A DNA stretch of 64,000 bases from Citrifermentans bemidjiense Bem (GCF_000020725.1 NC_011146.1:3841001-3905000), one strand, 5' to 3'; positions 17,321-27,420 are shown, counted from the stretch's first letter. Numbers and translations are program-made. Notes: generated from the sequence alone by a model not told the origin.

Positions 17321-17590
17321 AGCATTAGCCACGGAGAAAATCTGAGAACGTCAAAAACCTTTAAACCATTAGCAAGGAGGACATCTGAGAAAATCTGAGT
17401 AAAAGCCAAACACTGAGAAAACTTTTTTTTGGGAAAAGCAAAACCCAAAACATCTGATGTTGTTCTCACAATCCCATGCTTAAGCTTGGCTTCTCTCAGG
17501 TTTTCTCCGTGACTAATGGTTTTAGGTTTTAGCTTCTCTCCCGCTTTTGCTCAGATTTCCTCAGATTGTCTCCTTGTGAGGGGTTTTGAC
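17321..17590. repeat. Large imperfect inverted repeat
   Basis: The left half (about 17321-17412) carries CCATTAGCCACGGAGAAAA and AAGGAGGACATCTGAG; the right half (about 17486-17590) carries their imperfect complements, with TTTTCTCCGTGACTAATGG and TCAGATTGTCTCCTT. Together they could form a hairpin of over 200 bases. It fills the gap between mnmM and hpnN. It is AT-richer than its neighbours and has no credible gene; the open frame across it is a by-product. A second element of the same style lies at 39501-39716. Confidence 0.75.
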
Positions 17591-17599
17591 TGATGTTGA

Positions 17600-20251
17600 T
17601 CATCTTTTACCGGCTAGGGTCAGCACCGCCGGTAAGGTGACCATAAAGGCCAGCTGGCAGGCGACCATCCCCAGCGACATGACGGCGCCGATGCTGAAAA
17701 CCCCCTGATGATGCGCCACCATGAGCGCGCCGAAGCTGGCCATGATGGTGAGGGTGTTGAGCAGAACCCCGACCCCGGTGCTGCTCAGAACGACCGCCGC
17801 GGCACTCCCGTCTTCGCGCCGGAAGCGGTTGATGATGTAGATCCCCGAGTCGACGGCGATCCCCAGCACCAAGGGCATGACTATGATGTTGGCGGAGTTG
17901 AAGTCGATCCCGAAAAGCCACATGCCGCTCACCATGAACAAGACGCCGACGATCAGCGGGATGAGACCTATGGCGGCGAACTTGACGCTCCTGAAGGCGA
18001 CCAGCAGGATCACTACGATGGCGGCAAAGGCGTAAATGAAGGCGAGCCGGTAGGCGTCGCGCATGATGGTCATGGACTCGTACACCATCACCGGCTGCCC
18101 GGTCGCATGCGGATCGACGCTCTTCACCTGGTTCAGGAAGGCTTCGAGCGGCTCGCGGTTGAAGATTTCCCACTTGGGCGCTACCTGCAGCAAGAGCCTG
18201 CCGCTCTTCCCCACGAACCGCGAACGGAGCTCCGCCGGGATGTCGGCCTCGGTGACCGGCGAGGCGTCCAGACTCTGCTTCAATGCCTCTATCTTCTGCG
18301 GCAGCTCGCGGAACATCCCCCCCTGGAACTCCTGCAGCATGCCGACGGCGTTTTTGTCCCGCTCCTTTTCCAGCCCCGCGAAGAACTTGTCCAGTATGGC
18401 CACGAAGGAGGAGACCTGCTTCGCCTCGGGACGGCGCTCCTTTTCCAGCTTCCCCTTGAGCGCTACCGCCGCGTTCCTGAAATTCTCGAAAACGGTCGGC
18501 AGTTCCATGAGCGAGAGCTCTTCCTCGTATGGGGCCGGTTTGACGTCGGCAAGCTCGCTCCTTATGGCCGCCAGCTCGGCGAGCTTTTCCCGCTGGCGGT
18601 CCGGCACCAGGGTATGCAGGCTCACCACGTGATCCACCGTCGGCAGCGCTTCCAGCCGCGCGCTCTTCTCCCGCGCCTCCGCCTCGTTCTTCGCGGTGAC
18701 CACGGCAAAATAGCCGCTGTTTTCCTTGCTCTTCATCAGCTTGTAGGCGTAAGTCACCGACTCAAGCCCCTCGGCCTGCAGGTTCATCAGGTTGTAATCG
18801 AAGGCGATCCGGGAAAGGGGGTAGAGGGATGCCAGGCAGCAAAAAGCGGTGACCGCGATGACGAGCTTGGGGCGGCCATAGACGATCCTCGCAACGACGC
18901 CGTGCTCCGAGAAGTGCGTCACCCCTTGCCGCGCGTGCGGCTTTCTGTGCCGGGAGAGGAGCACCAGCATGGCGGGAAGGACGGTGAAGGTGACCAGAAC
19001 GCAGATGGCGACCCCGCCCGCGGCGATGATGCCGAGTTCCGCTATCCCCTTGAAGTCGGTGAGGACGAAGGTGAGGAAGGCGGCCGCCACCGTCGCCGCG
19101 GCCATGATGATGGCCCAGACGTTTCTTTCCAGTCCGGTCTTAATCGCCGGCAGTTCCCCCGCCCCCAGGTTCAACTCCTCCTGGTAACGGAGCACGACCT
19201 GAATCCCGTACTCGATGCCGATGCCGATAAGCATCACGGCGAAGACCATGGAAAGTATGTTGAGATGGCCGACGGCAAGCGTGGCGAAGCCGAAGGAAAG
19301 CGAGATGGCCACCAGCAGGGATGCCATTGCGGCCAGCACGTTGAGCACGCCGCGAAAGGCCAAAAGCAACAGGATCACGGTCAGCACCAGGGAGACCGCG
19401 GTGGCGAGCGCGATGTCGTTTTGGCTCGTCGCCATCTCCTCGTTTTCCAGCACCGGCGTTCCGGTGAGCCCGACGGTCACCCCCTTGAATTCGGGAAGCG
19501 CCTTCAGCCTGGCCACCTCGGCGCGCACTTTTTGTATCGCCCCCGCCGCCGGGACGAATCCCTGCATATCCCTCACCGGGAGCACCGTAAGGATCTGCTG
19601 CCTCCCCGCCTTGGCGAAGGAGGAGTCCGGATTCATGAAGACGGTTTCCATGGAGGGGGGCGCGCCTTTGCCGCCGCCGAAGCTTTGGAAGCCTGCGCCG
19701 AGCTTGTCCAGCATGAACAGTACGCTCGGAAGCTGCGACTCGTCCCCTGCGGCACAGCGCTCCATGCTCCGGGTCAGGTGGGTGAAGAGCGTCTGCACCG
19801 ACGGGGATGCGGCGAGTGCCTTCAAGGCCGGCGCAGCAAGAGAGAGGTTTTTGCGCAGCTCCTTTATGTCCTCAAGCGGCATGAAGAGCAGGCCGTTTTT
19901 CTGGAAGAAGGGGAGTGCGTACGGGTAGAAGACGTCGGAGAAGTACCTGGGCTCCTTGGAGAGCGTGTCGTAGAGCCGGTTGCCGAAGGCGCCCACCCGC
20001 TCGGGGTCGTTCCCCTCAATGACGACCGCTATTTCCTCCATGTCGCCGAAGTCGGCGCGGAATTCCCGGAAGTCGCGATTGAAGGCGGTGTTCTGCGGCA
20101 TCAGGTCGTCCCTGCCGGTCAGGAATTCCATGCGCTGGTAGGTGAGCCACAAGGAAAGCACCGACAGCAGCAACGCTATAACCAGTACCAGCCAGGGACG
20201 GCGGGAGGAAAGGGAGAAGAGGAGGCTGCCTCTTTTTGCCGTTTCTTTCAT
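17600..20251 (-). CDS. hpnN: Hopanoid-associated RND transporter HpnN
   Basis: An 883-residue RND/MMPL-family transporter; in Rhodopseudomonas HpnN moves hopanoids to the outer membrane. TM1 is at about residues 20-38, then a large periplasmic domain with FLTGRDDLMPQN, a block of membrane helices around residues 280-440, a second periplasmic domain with EGLESVTYAYKLM, and a final helix block with VILLVAFRSVK and GIAVDSGIYIINRFR. The duplicated 6+6 helix plan and length fit. It is divergent from shc, sharing a 230-base intergenic region, consistent with common control of the locus. Confidence 0.92.
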   Translation of the reverse strand: MKETAKRGSLLFSLSSRRPWLVLVIALLLSVLSLWLTYQRMEFLTGRDDLMPQNTAFNRDFREFRADFGDMEEIAVVIEGNDPERVGAFGNRLYDTLSKEPRYFSDVFYPYALPFFQKNGLLFMPLEDIKELRKNLSLAAPALKALAASPSVQTLFTHLTRSMERCAAGDESQLPSVLFMLDKLGAGFQSFGGGKGAPPSMETVFMNPDSSFAKAGRQQILTVLPVRDMQGFVPAAGAIQKVRAEVARLKALPEFKGVTVGLTGTPVLENEEMATSQNDIALATAVSLVLTVILLLLAFRGVLNVLAAMASLLVAISLSFGFATLAVGHLNILSMVFAVMLIGIGIEYGIQVVLRYQEELNLGAGELPAIKTGLERNVWAIIMAAATVAAAFLTFVLTDFKGIAELGIIAAGGVAICVLVTFTVLPAMLVLLSRHRKPHARQGVTHFSEHGVVARIVYGRPKLVIAVTAFCCLASLYPLSRIAFDYNLMNLQAEGLESVTYAYKLMKSKENSGYFAVVTAKNEAEAREKSARLEALPTVDHVVSLHTLVPDRQREKLAELAAIRSELADVKPAPYEEELSLMELPTVFENFRNAAVALKGKLEKERRPEAKQVSSFVAILDKFFAGLEKERDKNAVGMLQEFQGGMFRELPQKIEALKQSLDASPVTEADIPAELRSRFVGKSGRLLLQVAPKWEIFNREPLEAFLNQVKSVDPHATGQPVMVYESMTIMRDAYRLAFIYAFAAIVVILLVAFRSVKFAAIGLIPLIVGVLFMVSGMWLFGIDFNSANIIVMPLVLGIAVDSGIYIINRFRREDGSAAAVVLSSTGVGVLLNTLTIMASFGALMVAHHQGVFSIGAVMSLGMVACQLAFMVTLPAVLTLAGKR

Positions 20252-20484
20252 AGAACCTCATCAGTTTCGTGTACAAAAGCTCAGGACCAGGCAACCTAGC
20301 ACACACAGCCACCACAATCAACACCAGGGAACAAACTATTGTTTTCATTAAGAAATAAATTCTCCCCCATCAAAAAAATAGTGTACCTTTTAGGAAAACC
20401 GTGTTAAGTTCCGGCACTTGTAACAATTAGAGAAAGAGGCTACACTCTGTTAGCTTTAGCCAATCTGACAGAAAGGAGTACGTT

Positions 20485-22527
20485 GTGACCTCCCCTTTCA
20501 AGCACCCCATATCAAACGCACTCACCTCATTCAACGGTAACGTTGCAGAGCCAGAGCAAAGCGTCGAGCAACAGAGTGGAGCAAAGGTGCACCACCTTCC
20601 TGCTTCAATCTGGAAGCGGAAGATGGGCAGGGCTAAGAGCCCCCTGGATGTGGCCATTGAAGGAAGCCGCGATTTTTTCTTTCAGGAACAGCTACCCAAA
20701 GGTTATTGGTGGGCAGAACTCGAATCCAATGTCACCATCACCGCCGAATACATCATGCTGTTCCATTTCCTTGGGCTGGTTGATCCTGAGCGCCAGCGCA
20801 AGATGTCAACCTACCTGCTCTCTAAACAGACCGAAGAAGGTTTCTGGACCATCTATTACGGCGGACCTGGCGATCTCTCTACCACCATAGAGGCCTATTT
20901 CGCCCTGAAACTCTCCGGTTACCCGGAGGACCACCCGGCCCTGGCGAAGGCGCGCGCCTTCATCCTGGAGCAGGGGGGGGTCGTCAAGAGCCGCGTCTTC
21001 ACCAAGATCTTCCTGGCGCTCTTCGGCGAGTTCGACTGGCAGGGGATCCCGAGCATGCCGGTTGAGCTGAACCTCCTGCCGGACTGGGCCTACATCAACA
21101 TCTACGAATTCTCCAGTTGGGCCAGGGCGACCATTGTCCCGCTTTCCGTGGTGATGCACAGCCGCCCGGTGCGCCGCGTCCCCCCTTCCGCGCGGGTACA
21201 GGAACTCTTCGTGCGGCAGCCCACGGCGGCGGACTACAGCTTCGCCAAAAACGACGGCCTCTTCACCTGGGAGAAATTTTTCCTAGGTCTCGACCGCGTG
21301 CTCAAGGTGTACGAGAAGAGCCCGCTGCGCCCGTTCAAGAAGACGGCGCTGGCCAAGGCGGAGGAGTGGGTGCTGGAGCACCAGGAACCGACCGGCGACT
21401 GGGGAGGCATCCAGCCTGCCATGCTGAACGCCATCCTTGCGCTCAACGTGCTGGGGTACCGGAACGACCACCCCGCGGTGGAACAGGGGTTGAGGGCGCT
21501 GGCGAACTTCTGCATCGAGACCGAGGACCAGCTGGTGCTGCAGTCCTGCGTCTCCCCGGTGTGGGACACGGCGCTGGCGTTAAAGGCGCTATTGGATGCG
21601 GGCGTTCCTCCCGACCACCCCTCCCTGGTGAAGGGGGCCCAGTGGCTTCTGGACAAGGAGGTGACCCGGGCAGGCGACTGGCGCGTCAAGTCCCCCAACC
21701 TGGAAGCCGGCGGTTGGGCCTTCGAATTCCTGAACGACTGGTACCCGGACGTGGACGACTCCGGCTTCGTCATGATCGCCCTGAAGGGGATCCAGGTGAA
21801 GGACCACAAGGCCATGGACGCCGCCATCAAGCGCGGCATCAACTGGTGCCTGGGGATGCAGAGCAAGAACGGCGGCTGGGGGGCGTTCGACAAGGACAAC
21901 ACCAAGCACGTACTGAACAAGATCCCCTTTGCCGATCTGGAGGCGCTCATCGATCCCCCAACCGCGGACCTGACCGGCCGCATGCTGGAGCTGATGGGAA
22001 CCTTCGACTACCCTGTCACCTTCCCTGCGGCGCAGCGCGCCATCGAATTCCTGAAGAAGAACCAGGAGCCGGAGGGGCCCTGGTGGGGGCGCTGGGGGGT
22101 CAACTACCTTTACGGCACCTGGTCCGTCCTTTGCGGGCTGGCCGCCATAGGCGAAGACATGGATCAGCCTTACATCCGCAAGGCGGTGAACTGGATCAAG
22201 TCGCGCCAGAACATCGACGGCGGGTGGGGCGAGACCTGCCAGTCGTACCACGACCGGACCCTGGCAGGGGTCGGCGAGAGCACCCCTTCCCAGACGGGAT
22301 GGGCGCTCCTAAGCCTTCTGGCGGCCGGCGAGATGCACTCGGCGACCGTGGTGCGTGGGGTGCAGTACCTGATCTCGACCCAGAACAGCGACGGGACCTG
22401 GGACGAGCAGCAGTACACCGGGACCGGGTTCCCCAAGTACTTCATGATCAAGTACCACATCTACCGCAACTGCTTCCCGCTCATGGCCCTGGGGACCTAC
22501 CGCACCCTGACCAGGACGCAGCCGTGA
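20485..22527 (+). CDS. shc: Squalene-hopene cyclase
   Basis: Cyclises squalene to hopene/diplopterol at the membrane, the committed step to hopanoids. 680 residues, somewhat longer than the usual 630 because of an N-terminal extension of about 45 residues. The catalytic DxDD motif is DVDD at residues 422-425. QW repeats are present, for example GDWGGIQPAM, NGGWGAFDKDN, DGGWGETCQS and DGTWDEQQ. It begins with GTG after AAAGGAG. It heads the plus-strand series shc-hpnA-dxs-hpnH. Confidence 0.97.
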   Translation: MTSPFKHPISNALTSFNGNVAEPEQSVEQQSGAKVHHLPASIWKRKMGRAKSPLDVAIEGSRDFFFQEQLPKGYWWAELESNVTITAEYIMLFHFLGLVDPERQRKMSTYLLSKQTEEGFWTIYYGGPGDLSTTIEAYFALKLSGYPEDHPALAKARAFILEQGGVVKSRVFTKIFLALFGEFDWQGIPSMPVELNLLPDWAYINIYEFSSWARATIVPLSVVMHSRPVRRVPPSARVQELFVRQPTAADYSFAKNDGLFTWEKFFLGLDRVLKVYEKSPLRPFKKTALAKAEEWVLEHQEPTGDWGGIQPAMLNAILALNVLGYRNDHPAVEQGLRALANFCIETEDQLVLQSCVSPVWDTALALKALLDAGVPPDHPSLVKGAQWLLDKEVTRAGDWRVKSPNLEAGGWAFEFLNDWYPDVDDSGFVMIALKGIQVKDHKAMDAAIKRGINWCLGMQSKNGGWGAFDKDNTKHVLNKIPFADLEALIDPPTADLTGRMLELMGTFDYPVTFPAAQRAIEFLKKNQEPEGPWWGRWGVNYLYGTWSVLCGLAAIGEDMDQPYIRKAVNWIKSRQNIDGGWGETCQSYHDRTLAGVGESTPSQTGWALLSLLAAGEMHSATVVRGVQYLISTQNSDGTWDEQQYTGTGFPKYFMIKYHIYRNCFPLMALGTYRTLTRTQP

Positions 22528-22540
22528 CCGGAGCGCGCGG

Positions 22541-23530
22541 ATGAAAGCATTCGTCACAGGCGCCACCGGGTTCATCGGCGCGAGCATCGTGCGCGAATTG
22601 TTGAAGGACGGCTGGGAGGTACGGGTGCTGGCCCGGCCCGGCTCGGACCGCCGCAACCTCTTCGGGCTCGACGTGGAGATCCGGGAAGGGGATCTGAGCG
22701 ATCGCGAAGCGCTGGTGCAGGCGCTCAGCGGCTGTCAGGCGCTGTTCCACGCCGCCGCCGACTACCGGCTCTGGACACGCACGCCGCAGGCCATGTACGA
22801 TGTCAACGTCAAAGGGACCCGGGCCATACTGTCGGCGGCTCTCGCGGCGGGGATCGAGAAGGTGGTCTACACCAGCAGCGTCGGGACCCTGGGCACCCCC
22901 GGCGACGGCACCCCCGGCGACGAGGGCACCCCGGTGGATTTTTGCCACATGGTGGGGGACTACAAAAAGAGCAAGTTCCTCGCCGAGCGGGCCGCGGAAT
23001 CGTTTCTGGAGAAGGGGTTGCCGCTCGTGATCGTGAACCCATCGACCCCGGTGGGGCCGATGGATGTGAAGCCTACGCCTACGGGAAAGATCATAGTCGA
23101 CTTCCTGAACGGCCGGATGCCCGCCTACCTGGACACCGGGCTGAACCTGATAGACGTAGAGGCGTGCGCCCGGGGTCATATCCTGGCGGCGCAGAAGGGG
23201 CGAGTCGGGGAAAAGTACATCCTTGGCAACCGCAACCTGACCCTGGCCGAGATATTCGAGATTCTCTCCGGCATCACCGGTCTCAAGGCGCCGCGGGTGA
23301 AGCTCCCCTACTATCCGATACTCATGGCCGCCTATGCGAACCATGCACTGTCGGCCGTGACCGGGAAAGAGCCGCTGATACCGCTTGCCGGAGTGCAGAT
23401 GGCAGCGAAGTTCATGTATTTCGATTCGGGGAAGGCGGTGAGCGAGTTGGGGTTGCCGCTTTGTCCCGTGGAAGGCGCGCTGGAGCGAGCCGTAGAATGG
23501 TTCCGCAGCAACGGCTACGTAAACCGGTGA
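22541..23530 (+). CDS. hpnA: Hopanoid-associated sugar epimerase HpnA
   Basis: Extended SDR family, 329 residues. NAD(P)-binding TGATGFIGASIV at the N-terminus, NVKGTR, YTSSVGTLG and the YKKSKFLAE Tyr/Lys pair. It is 13 bases downstream of shc, so the two are one transcript. HpnA is found in hopanoid clusters across many phyla; its exact substrate is not settled, an NDP-sugar or a hopanoid side-chain sugar being proposed. Confidence 0.93.
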   Translation: MKAFVTGATGFIGASIVRELLKDGWEVRVLARPGSDRRNLFGLDVEIREGDLSDREALVQALSGCQALFHAAADYRLWTRTPQAMYDVNVKGTRAILSAALAAGIEKVVYTSSVGTLGTPGDGTPGDEGTPVDFCHMVGDYKKSKFLAERAAESFLEKGLPLVIVNPSTPVGPMDVKPTPTGKIIVDFLNGRMPAYLDTGLNLIDVEACARGHILAAQKGRVGEKYILGNRNLTLAEIFEILSGITGLKAPRVKLPYYPILMAAYANHALSAVTGKEPLIPLAGVQMAAKFMYFDSGKAVSELGLPLCPVEGALERAVEWFRSNGYVNR

Positions 23531-23604
23531 AGCAAAAGCCGTAGACGTTGGACATTGAGTTTCTTTTTTTGCATTGATATCGCTACGGGTTCTCAAGGAG
23601 ATCC

Positions 23605-25512
23605 ATGTACAAACTGCTAAGCAAGATCAACGGTCCCGACGACCTGAAGAAGCTTGATGCCGAGGAACTGACTCCCCTTGCCGAAGAAGTGCGCGCCTTT
23701 CTCCTGGAGACGGTGACAAGGACCGGCGGACACCTCGCCTCCAACCTCGGAGCGGTCGAGCTGACCATCGCGCTGCACTACTGCTTCGATTCCCCCAAGG
23801 ACAAGATCATCTGGGACGTCGGGCACCAGGCCTACACCCACAAGATCCTCACCGGTCGCCGCGACAGCTTCCACACCCAGCGCTGCTACAAGGGGATCAG
23901 CGGCTTTCCCAAGCGCGCGGAATCCCCCCACGACGCCTTCGGCGTAGGTCACTCCTCCACCTCCATCTCCGCCGGGCTCGGCATGGCGGTAGCGCAGGGG
24001 CTCAAGGAGGATGCGGCCCGCGTCATCTCCGTCATCGGCGACGGCTCCCTTACCGGCGGCATGGCCTTCGAGGCGTTGAACCAGGCGGGTCATCTCAAGA
24101 AAAACCTGATAGTGGTCTTGAACGACAACGAGATGTCCATCTCCAAAAACGTCGGCGCCCTCTCCTCCTTCATCTCGCGCAAGATGACCGGCGGCTATTA
24201 CCGCAGCCTCAAGAAGGAGATGGAGGCGCTCATGGCCAACATCCCTGCCATCGGCGGCAACATCCTGCACTTCGCGAAGAAGGCGGAGAACTCGCTCAAG
24301 GGTTTCCTCACCCCCGGCACCCTCTTCGAGGGTCTCGGCTTCGAGTACGTCGGCCCCATCGCCGGGCACGACCTCCCCACCCTCCTGGGTGTGCTGGAAA
24401 ACGTAAAACGGCTCGAAGGGCCGATCCTTTTGCACGTGATGACCAAGAAGGGAAAGGGCTACCCGCCCGCCGAGACCATGCCGGACAAGTTCCACGGTGT
24501 GGCGCCCACCAAGCCGGCGAGCGCCTCCCCGGCCAAGCTCCCCCCTCCTTCCTACACCAGCGTCTTCGGCAACACCATGGTGAAGCTGGGCGAGATAGAC
24601 CCGAAGATACTGGCGATCACCGCCGCCATGCCCGACGGCACCGGCTTGACGCCGTTCGCCGAGCGCTTCCCGGACCGTTTCTTCGACGTGGGAATAGCCG
24701 AGCAGCACGCGCTCACCTTCGCGGCGGGGCTCGCCGTAGAAGGGTTCCGCCCGGTCGCCGCCATCTACTCCACCTTTACCCAGCGTGCTTACGACCAGAT
24801 CTTCCACGACGTCTGCCTGCAGAAGCTGCCGGTCACCCTCGCGCTCGACCGCGCAGGCCTCGTCGGCGACGACGGCCCGACGCACCACGGCAGCTTCGAC
24901 ATCTCGTATCTCCGGCACCTCCCCGAGCTGACCGTAATGGCGCCCAAAGACGAGAACGAACTGCAGCACATGCTGAAGACCGCCCTTTACTCGGGGCGTC
25001 CCATCTCGCTGCGCTACCCGCGCGGCGCCGGTTTCGGCGTCCCCCTGGACCATGAGCTGCAGGAGCTTCCCATCGGCAAGGGCGAACTCCTTATCGATGG
25101 CGGCGATCTCACCATAGTCGCCATAGGGTCCACCGTCCATCCGGCACTGGAGGCCGCGGCCCAGCTAAGGCAGAAGGGAATCTTCGCCGCCGTGGTCAAC
25201 GCGCGCTTCATAAAGCCGATCGACTCCGAGCTGATCTTGGCCCAGGCCAAAAAGACCGGCTGCCTCGTCACCGTCGAAGAGAACGCGCTTTTGGGCGGCT
25301 TCGGCAGCGCCGTGCTCGAACTCCTTTCCGACGCGGGATTGAACGCGGTCCGGATCAAGAGGATCGGCATACCCGACCGCTTCATTGAGCAGGGGACCCA
25401 GGCACAGTTGAGGGCGGACCTTGGTCTCGATGCCGCCGGCATCGCCGCCACCTGCGAAACATTCCTCAAAGGGGAGAGCGGAACGTCTCCGCAGCTTGCC
25501 GTGGTCAAATAG
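23605..25512 (+). CDS. dxs: 1-deoxy-D-xylulose-5-phosphate synthase
   Basis: Thiamine-diphosphate enzyme that condenses pyruvate and glyceraldehyde-3-phosphate, the first step of the MEP isoprenoid pathway. 635 residues. [15 protein letters not shown], thiamine-binding [17 protein letters not shown], the transketolase segment [19 protein letters not shown], and [10 protein letters not shown] are all present. AAGGAG lies before ATG. Its place between hpnA and hpnH suggests supply of isoprenoid precursor is matched to hopanoid output; whether it is the only dxs of the genome cannot be told here. Confidence 0.97.
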   Translation: MYKLLSKINGPDDLKKLDAEELTPLAEEVRAFLLETVTRTGGHLASNLGAVELTIALHYCFDSPKDKIIWDVGHQAYTHKILTGRRDSFHTQRCYKGISGFPKRAESPHDAFGVGHSSTSISAGLGMAVAQGLKEDAARVISVIGDGSLTGGMAFEALNQAGHLKKNLIVVLNDNEMSISKNVGALSSFISRKMTGGYYRSLKKEMEALMANIPAIGGNILHFAKKAENSLKGFLTPGTLFEGLGFEYVGPIAGHDLPTLLGVLENVKRLEGPILLHVMTKKGKGYPPAETMPDKFHGVAPTKPASASPAKLPPPSYTSVFGNTMVKLGEIDPKILAITAAMPDGTGLTPFAERFPDRFFDVGIAEQHALTFAAGLAVEGFRPVAAIYSTFTQRAYDQIFHDVCLQKLPVTLALDRAGLVGDDGPTHHGSFDISYLRHLPELTVMAPKDENELQHMLKTALYSGRPISLRYPRGAGFGVPLDHELQELPIGKGELLIDGGDLTIVAIGSTVHPALEAAAQLRQKGIFAAVVNARFIKPIDSELILAQAKKTGCLVTVEENALLGGFGSAVLELLSDAGLNAVRIKRIGIPDRFIEQGTQAQLRADLGLDAAGIAATCETFLKGESGTSPQLAVVK

Positions 25513-25629
25513 CTTAAAATCCCCGGGAGTCACCAGATGCGGGACAGGCTGAGCGGAAGATTTTCTCCGGCTTGTCCCGCAACCTTGTTCGTCCGTAAAA
25601 TCCAGAGCCATAAAGGAAGCCTACTTACC

Positions 25630-26628
25630 ATGCGTTTTCCAATGCGATTGAACTATGATCTGACCAGGTACATCGTTTCCAACAAGCTGAACAAGATAGA
25701 GAAGTACCCGCTGGTACTGATGCTTGAGCCTACGCACCTATGCAACCTCGCCTGCTCCGGGTGCGGCAGGATCAGGGAGTACGCCGACACCATTCAGGAG
25801 ATGATGTCACTGAAGCAGTGCCTCGACTCGGTTGACGAATGCCCGGCGCCGGTAGTCACCATAACCGGCGGCGAACCCTTTCTCTATCCGCACATCTTCC
25901 AGCTCATCGAAAAGGTACTGGAGCGCGGCAAGCACATCTACCTCTGCACCAATGCGCTGCTGCTAGAAAAGGCGCTGGACAGCATGAAGCCGCACCCGAA
26001 CCTGGTCATCAACGTGCACATGGACGGCATGGAGGAGACCCACGACCGGATACTGGAACGCCCCGGCACCTTCAAGATCGCCATGTCCGCCATCCGCAAA
26101 GCCAAGCAATTGGGCTTCAGGCTCTGCACCAACACCACCATCTTCAAAGAGACCGACCTGATCGAGATAGAGATGCTCTTCTCGCACCTGAAGGATATCG
26201 GGGTCGACGGCTTCTTGGTCGCGCCCGGATTCGGCTACGAGGCGGTGGGAGAAAAGCTTTTCCTGGAGCGTCGGGAAATCCAGAAGAAGTTCGAGGAAGT
26301 CTTCGAGATGAGCAAGCGTTTCCGGTTCTTCTCCACGCCCATGTACCTTCGTTTCCTGAAAGGGGCGAAAGAACTCGACTGCACCCCATGGGGGAACCCG
26401 ACCAGGAACCCGCGCGGCTGGAAGGCCCCCTGCTACCTGATCACCGACGAGCACTACGGGAGTTTTGCCGAGATGATGGAGAAGACGCAGTGGGAGAAGT
26501 ACGGCGTCGGCAAGGATCCGCGCTGCGCCCAGTGCATGATGCACTGCGGCTTCGAGCCGACCGTGGTGGGAGAGATCGGGAAGAGCTGGAAGGATATCTG
26601 GGAGATGTTCTGCTGGAACTTGACCTAA
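25630..26628 (+). CDS. hpnH: Hopanoid biosynthesis radical SAM protein HpnH
   Basis: Radical SAM enzyme that joins the 5'-deoxyadenosyl group to diploptene, giving adenosylhopane, the first C35 hopanoid. 332 residues. The cluster motif CNLACSGC (CX3CX2C) is near residue 40, with TITGGEPFLYPH and a C-terminal Cys-rich end (CAQCMMHCGFEP). The start at MRFPMRLNYD was chosen because homologs begin so; the frame is open further upstream but overlaps a region without coding character. It ends the hopanoid series and is followed by a terminator. Confidence 0.95.
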   Translation: MRFPMRLNYDLTRYIVSNKLNKIEKYPLVLMLEPTHLCNLACSGCGRIREYADTIQEMMSLKQCLDSVDECPAPVVTITGGEPFLYPHIFQLIEKVLERGKHIYLCTNALLLEKALDSMKPHPNLVINVHMDGMEETHDRILERPGTFKIAMSAIRKAKQLGFRLCTNTTIFKETDLIEIEMLFSHLKDIGVDGFLVAPGFGYEAVGEKLFLERREIQKKFEEVFEMSKRFRFFSTPMYLRFLKGAKELDCTPWGNPTRNPRGWKAPCYLITDEHYGSFAEMMEKTQWEKYGVGKDPRCAQCMMHCGFEPTVVGEIGKSWKDIWEMFCWNLT

Positions 26629-26718
26629 ACCTGAGCCCAGCTCAGGGTGGGGTTGCGCCAGAACGAGGCACAGAGCCTCAGGCGGGAGGATGTGACATTC
26701 CGCTCTGCCTTTAGAAAA

Positions 26719-26742
26719 AGAAAAGGGGCCTGTAGGCCCCTT
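26719..26742. terminator. Bidirectional terminator between hpnH and antitoxin gene
   Basis: AAGGGGCC/GGCCCCTT, a perfect 8-bp stem with a 4-base loop TGTA. On the minus strand it is followed by TTTCTTTTTC, on the plus strand by TTCTTC. It separates convergent hpnH and the MqsA-like gene. Confidence 0.8.
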
Positions 26743-26765
26743 CTTCAGCTTCTACATCTGCTTGA

Positions 26766-27245
26766 TCACGCCGCCAGTTTCCACTCTCTGTCTTGACCCA
26801 TTTCCACAAACAGTCGTAGAACGGTTGCAGCTTTCCTAGCAGCGCCTTCTCGGTGGTAATCCATGATCTTTTTGCCACGCGCTATGATTTCACGGAAAAG
26901 TAACTCATTCGATTTACTCATCTCGACCCGTCCATGTTCCCACTTGCTAACCTGGGTCTTGTCGATTTGCAAATTTTTGGCGAGGTCGGAACTGGACCAG
27001 CCCAGAGACTTACGGAGGAACACGATCTCGGGCGCCAAAAGCCGCTCTTCCTTCTTCACAAGGAACTTGGCGATACAGTCATGCAGGCCCTCGATGTTGC
27101 GAATCTTGGGCATGACAACGCCACACTCGGGGCATTTCCGAACGGTAATCCCGCTCAGGGTGATGTTCTCAAGACCACATTCGCGATAATGATAGTTCTC
27201 AACAGACTCAATGAGTTCACTTCGATCACAAGTAGGGCATCTCAT
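26766..27245 (-). CDS. MqsA/HigA-type antitoxin with zinc ribbon and HTH
   Basis: About 159 residues. The N-terminal YgiT-type zinc ribbon has CPTC and CPEC pairs (residues 3-6 and about 38-41); the C-terminal half is an XRE-like helix-turn-helix (LRKSLGWSSSDLAKNLQIDK, VSKWEHGRVE). This is the MqsA antitoxin plan, binding the toxin through the zinc domain and its own promoter through the HTH. The chosen ATG overlaps the stop of the upstream toxin remnant (ATGA); an ATG 15 bases earlier is possible. The partner toxin appears frameshifted. Confidence 0.85.
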   Translation of the reverse strand: MRCPTCDRSELIESVENYHYRECGLENITLSGITVRKCPECGVVMPKIRNIEGLHDCIAKFLVKKEERLLAPEIVFLRKSLGWSSSDLAKNLQIDKTQVSKWEHGRVEMSKSNELLFREIIARGKKIMDYHREGAARKAATVLRLFVEMGQDREWKLAA

Positions 27246-27420
27246 CTCTTCTCTCTCCATGCAGTCACAATCATCAGTTCGTCTTCGCCAATGAAAGTGA
27301 CGACAACCGCCATCTTCTGAGTTTCAACCCGGTACCGCCAACTCCCGTTTACGTACTCGCTTTACTCGGTTTCAACGGCTCAACCATAATATACGCCCTC
27401 GCCACTAGGACACCAACACA
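27242..27420 (-). pseudogene. Frameshifted toxin-like gene (possibly DUF4258) upstream of antitoxin
   Basis: On the minus strand the last 38 codons read EYVNGSWRYRVETQKM then AVVVTFIGEDELMIVTAW and end in a TGA overlapping the antitoxin ATG. There is no usable start: an in-frame TAA lies two codons before EYV. In a neighbouring frame the sequence just upstream reads ARAYIMVEPLKPSKAS and joins smoothly if one base is added near 27355-27362. The C-terminal pattern resembles DUF4258-type small toxins; that family call is tentative. The 5' boundary is approximate. Confidence 0.6.

Noticed and set aside
17254..17469. 71-residue minus-strand open frame overlapping the inverted repeat
   Set aside because: It lies in repeat sequence, reads through the mnmM start region and has no ribosome site or family character.
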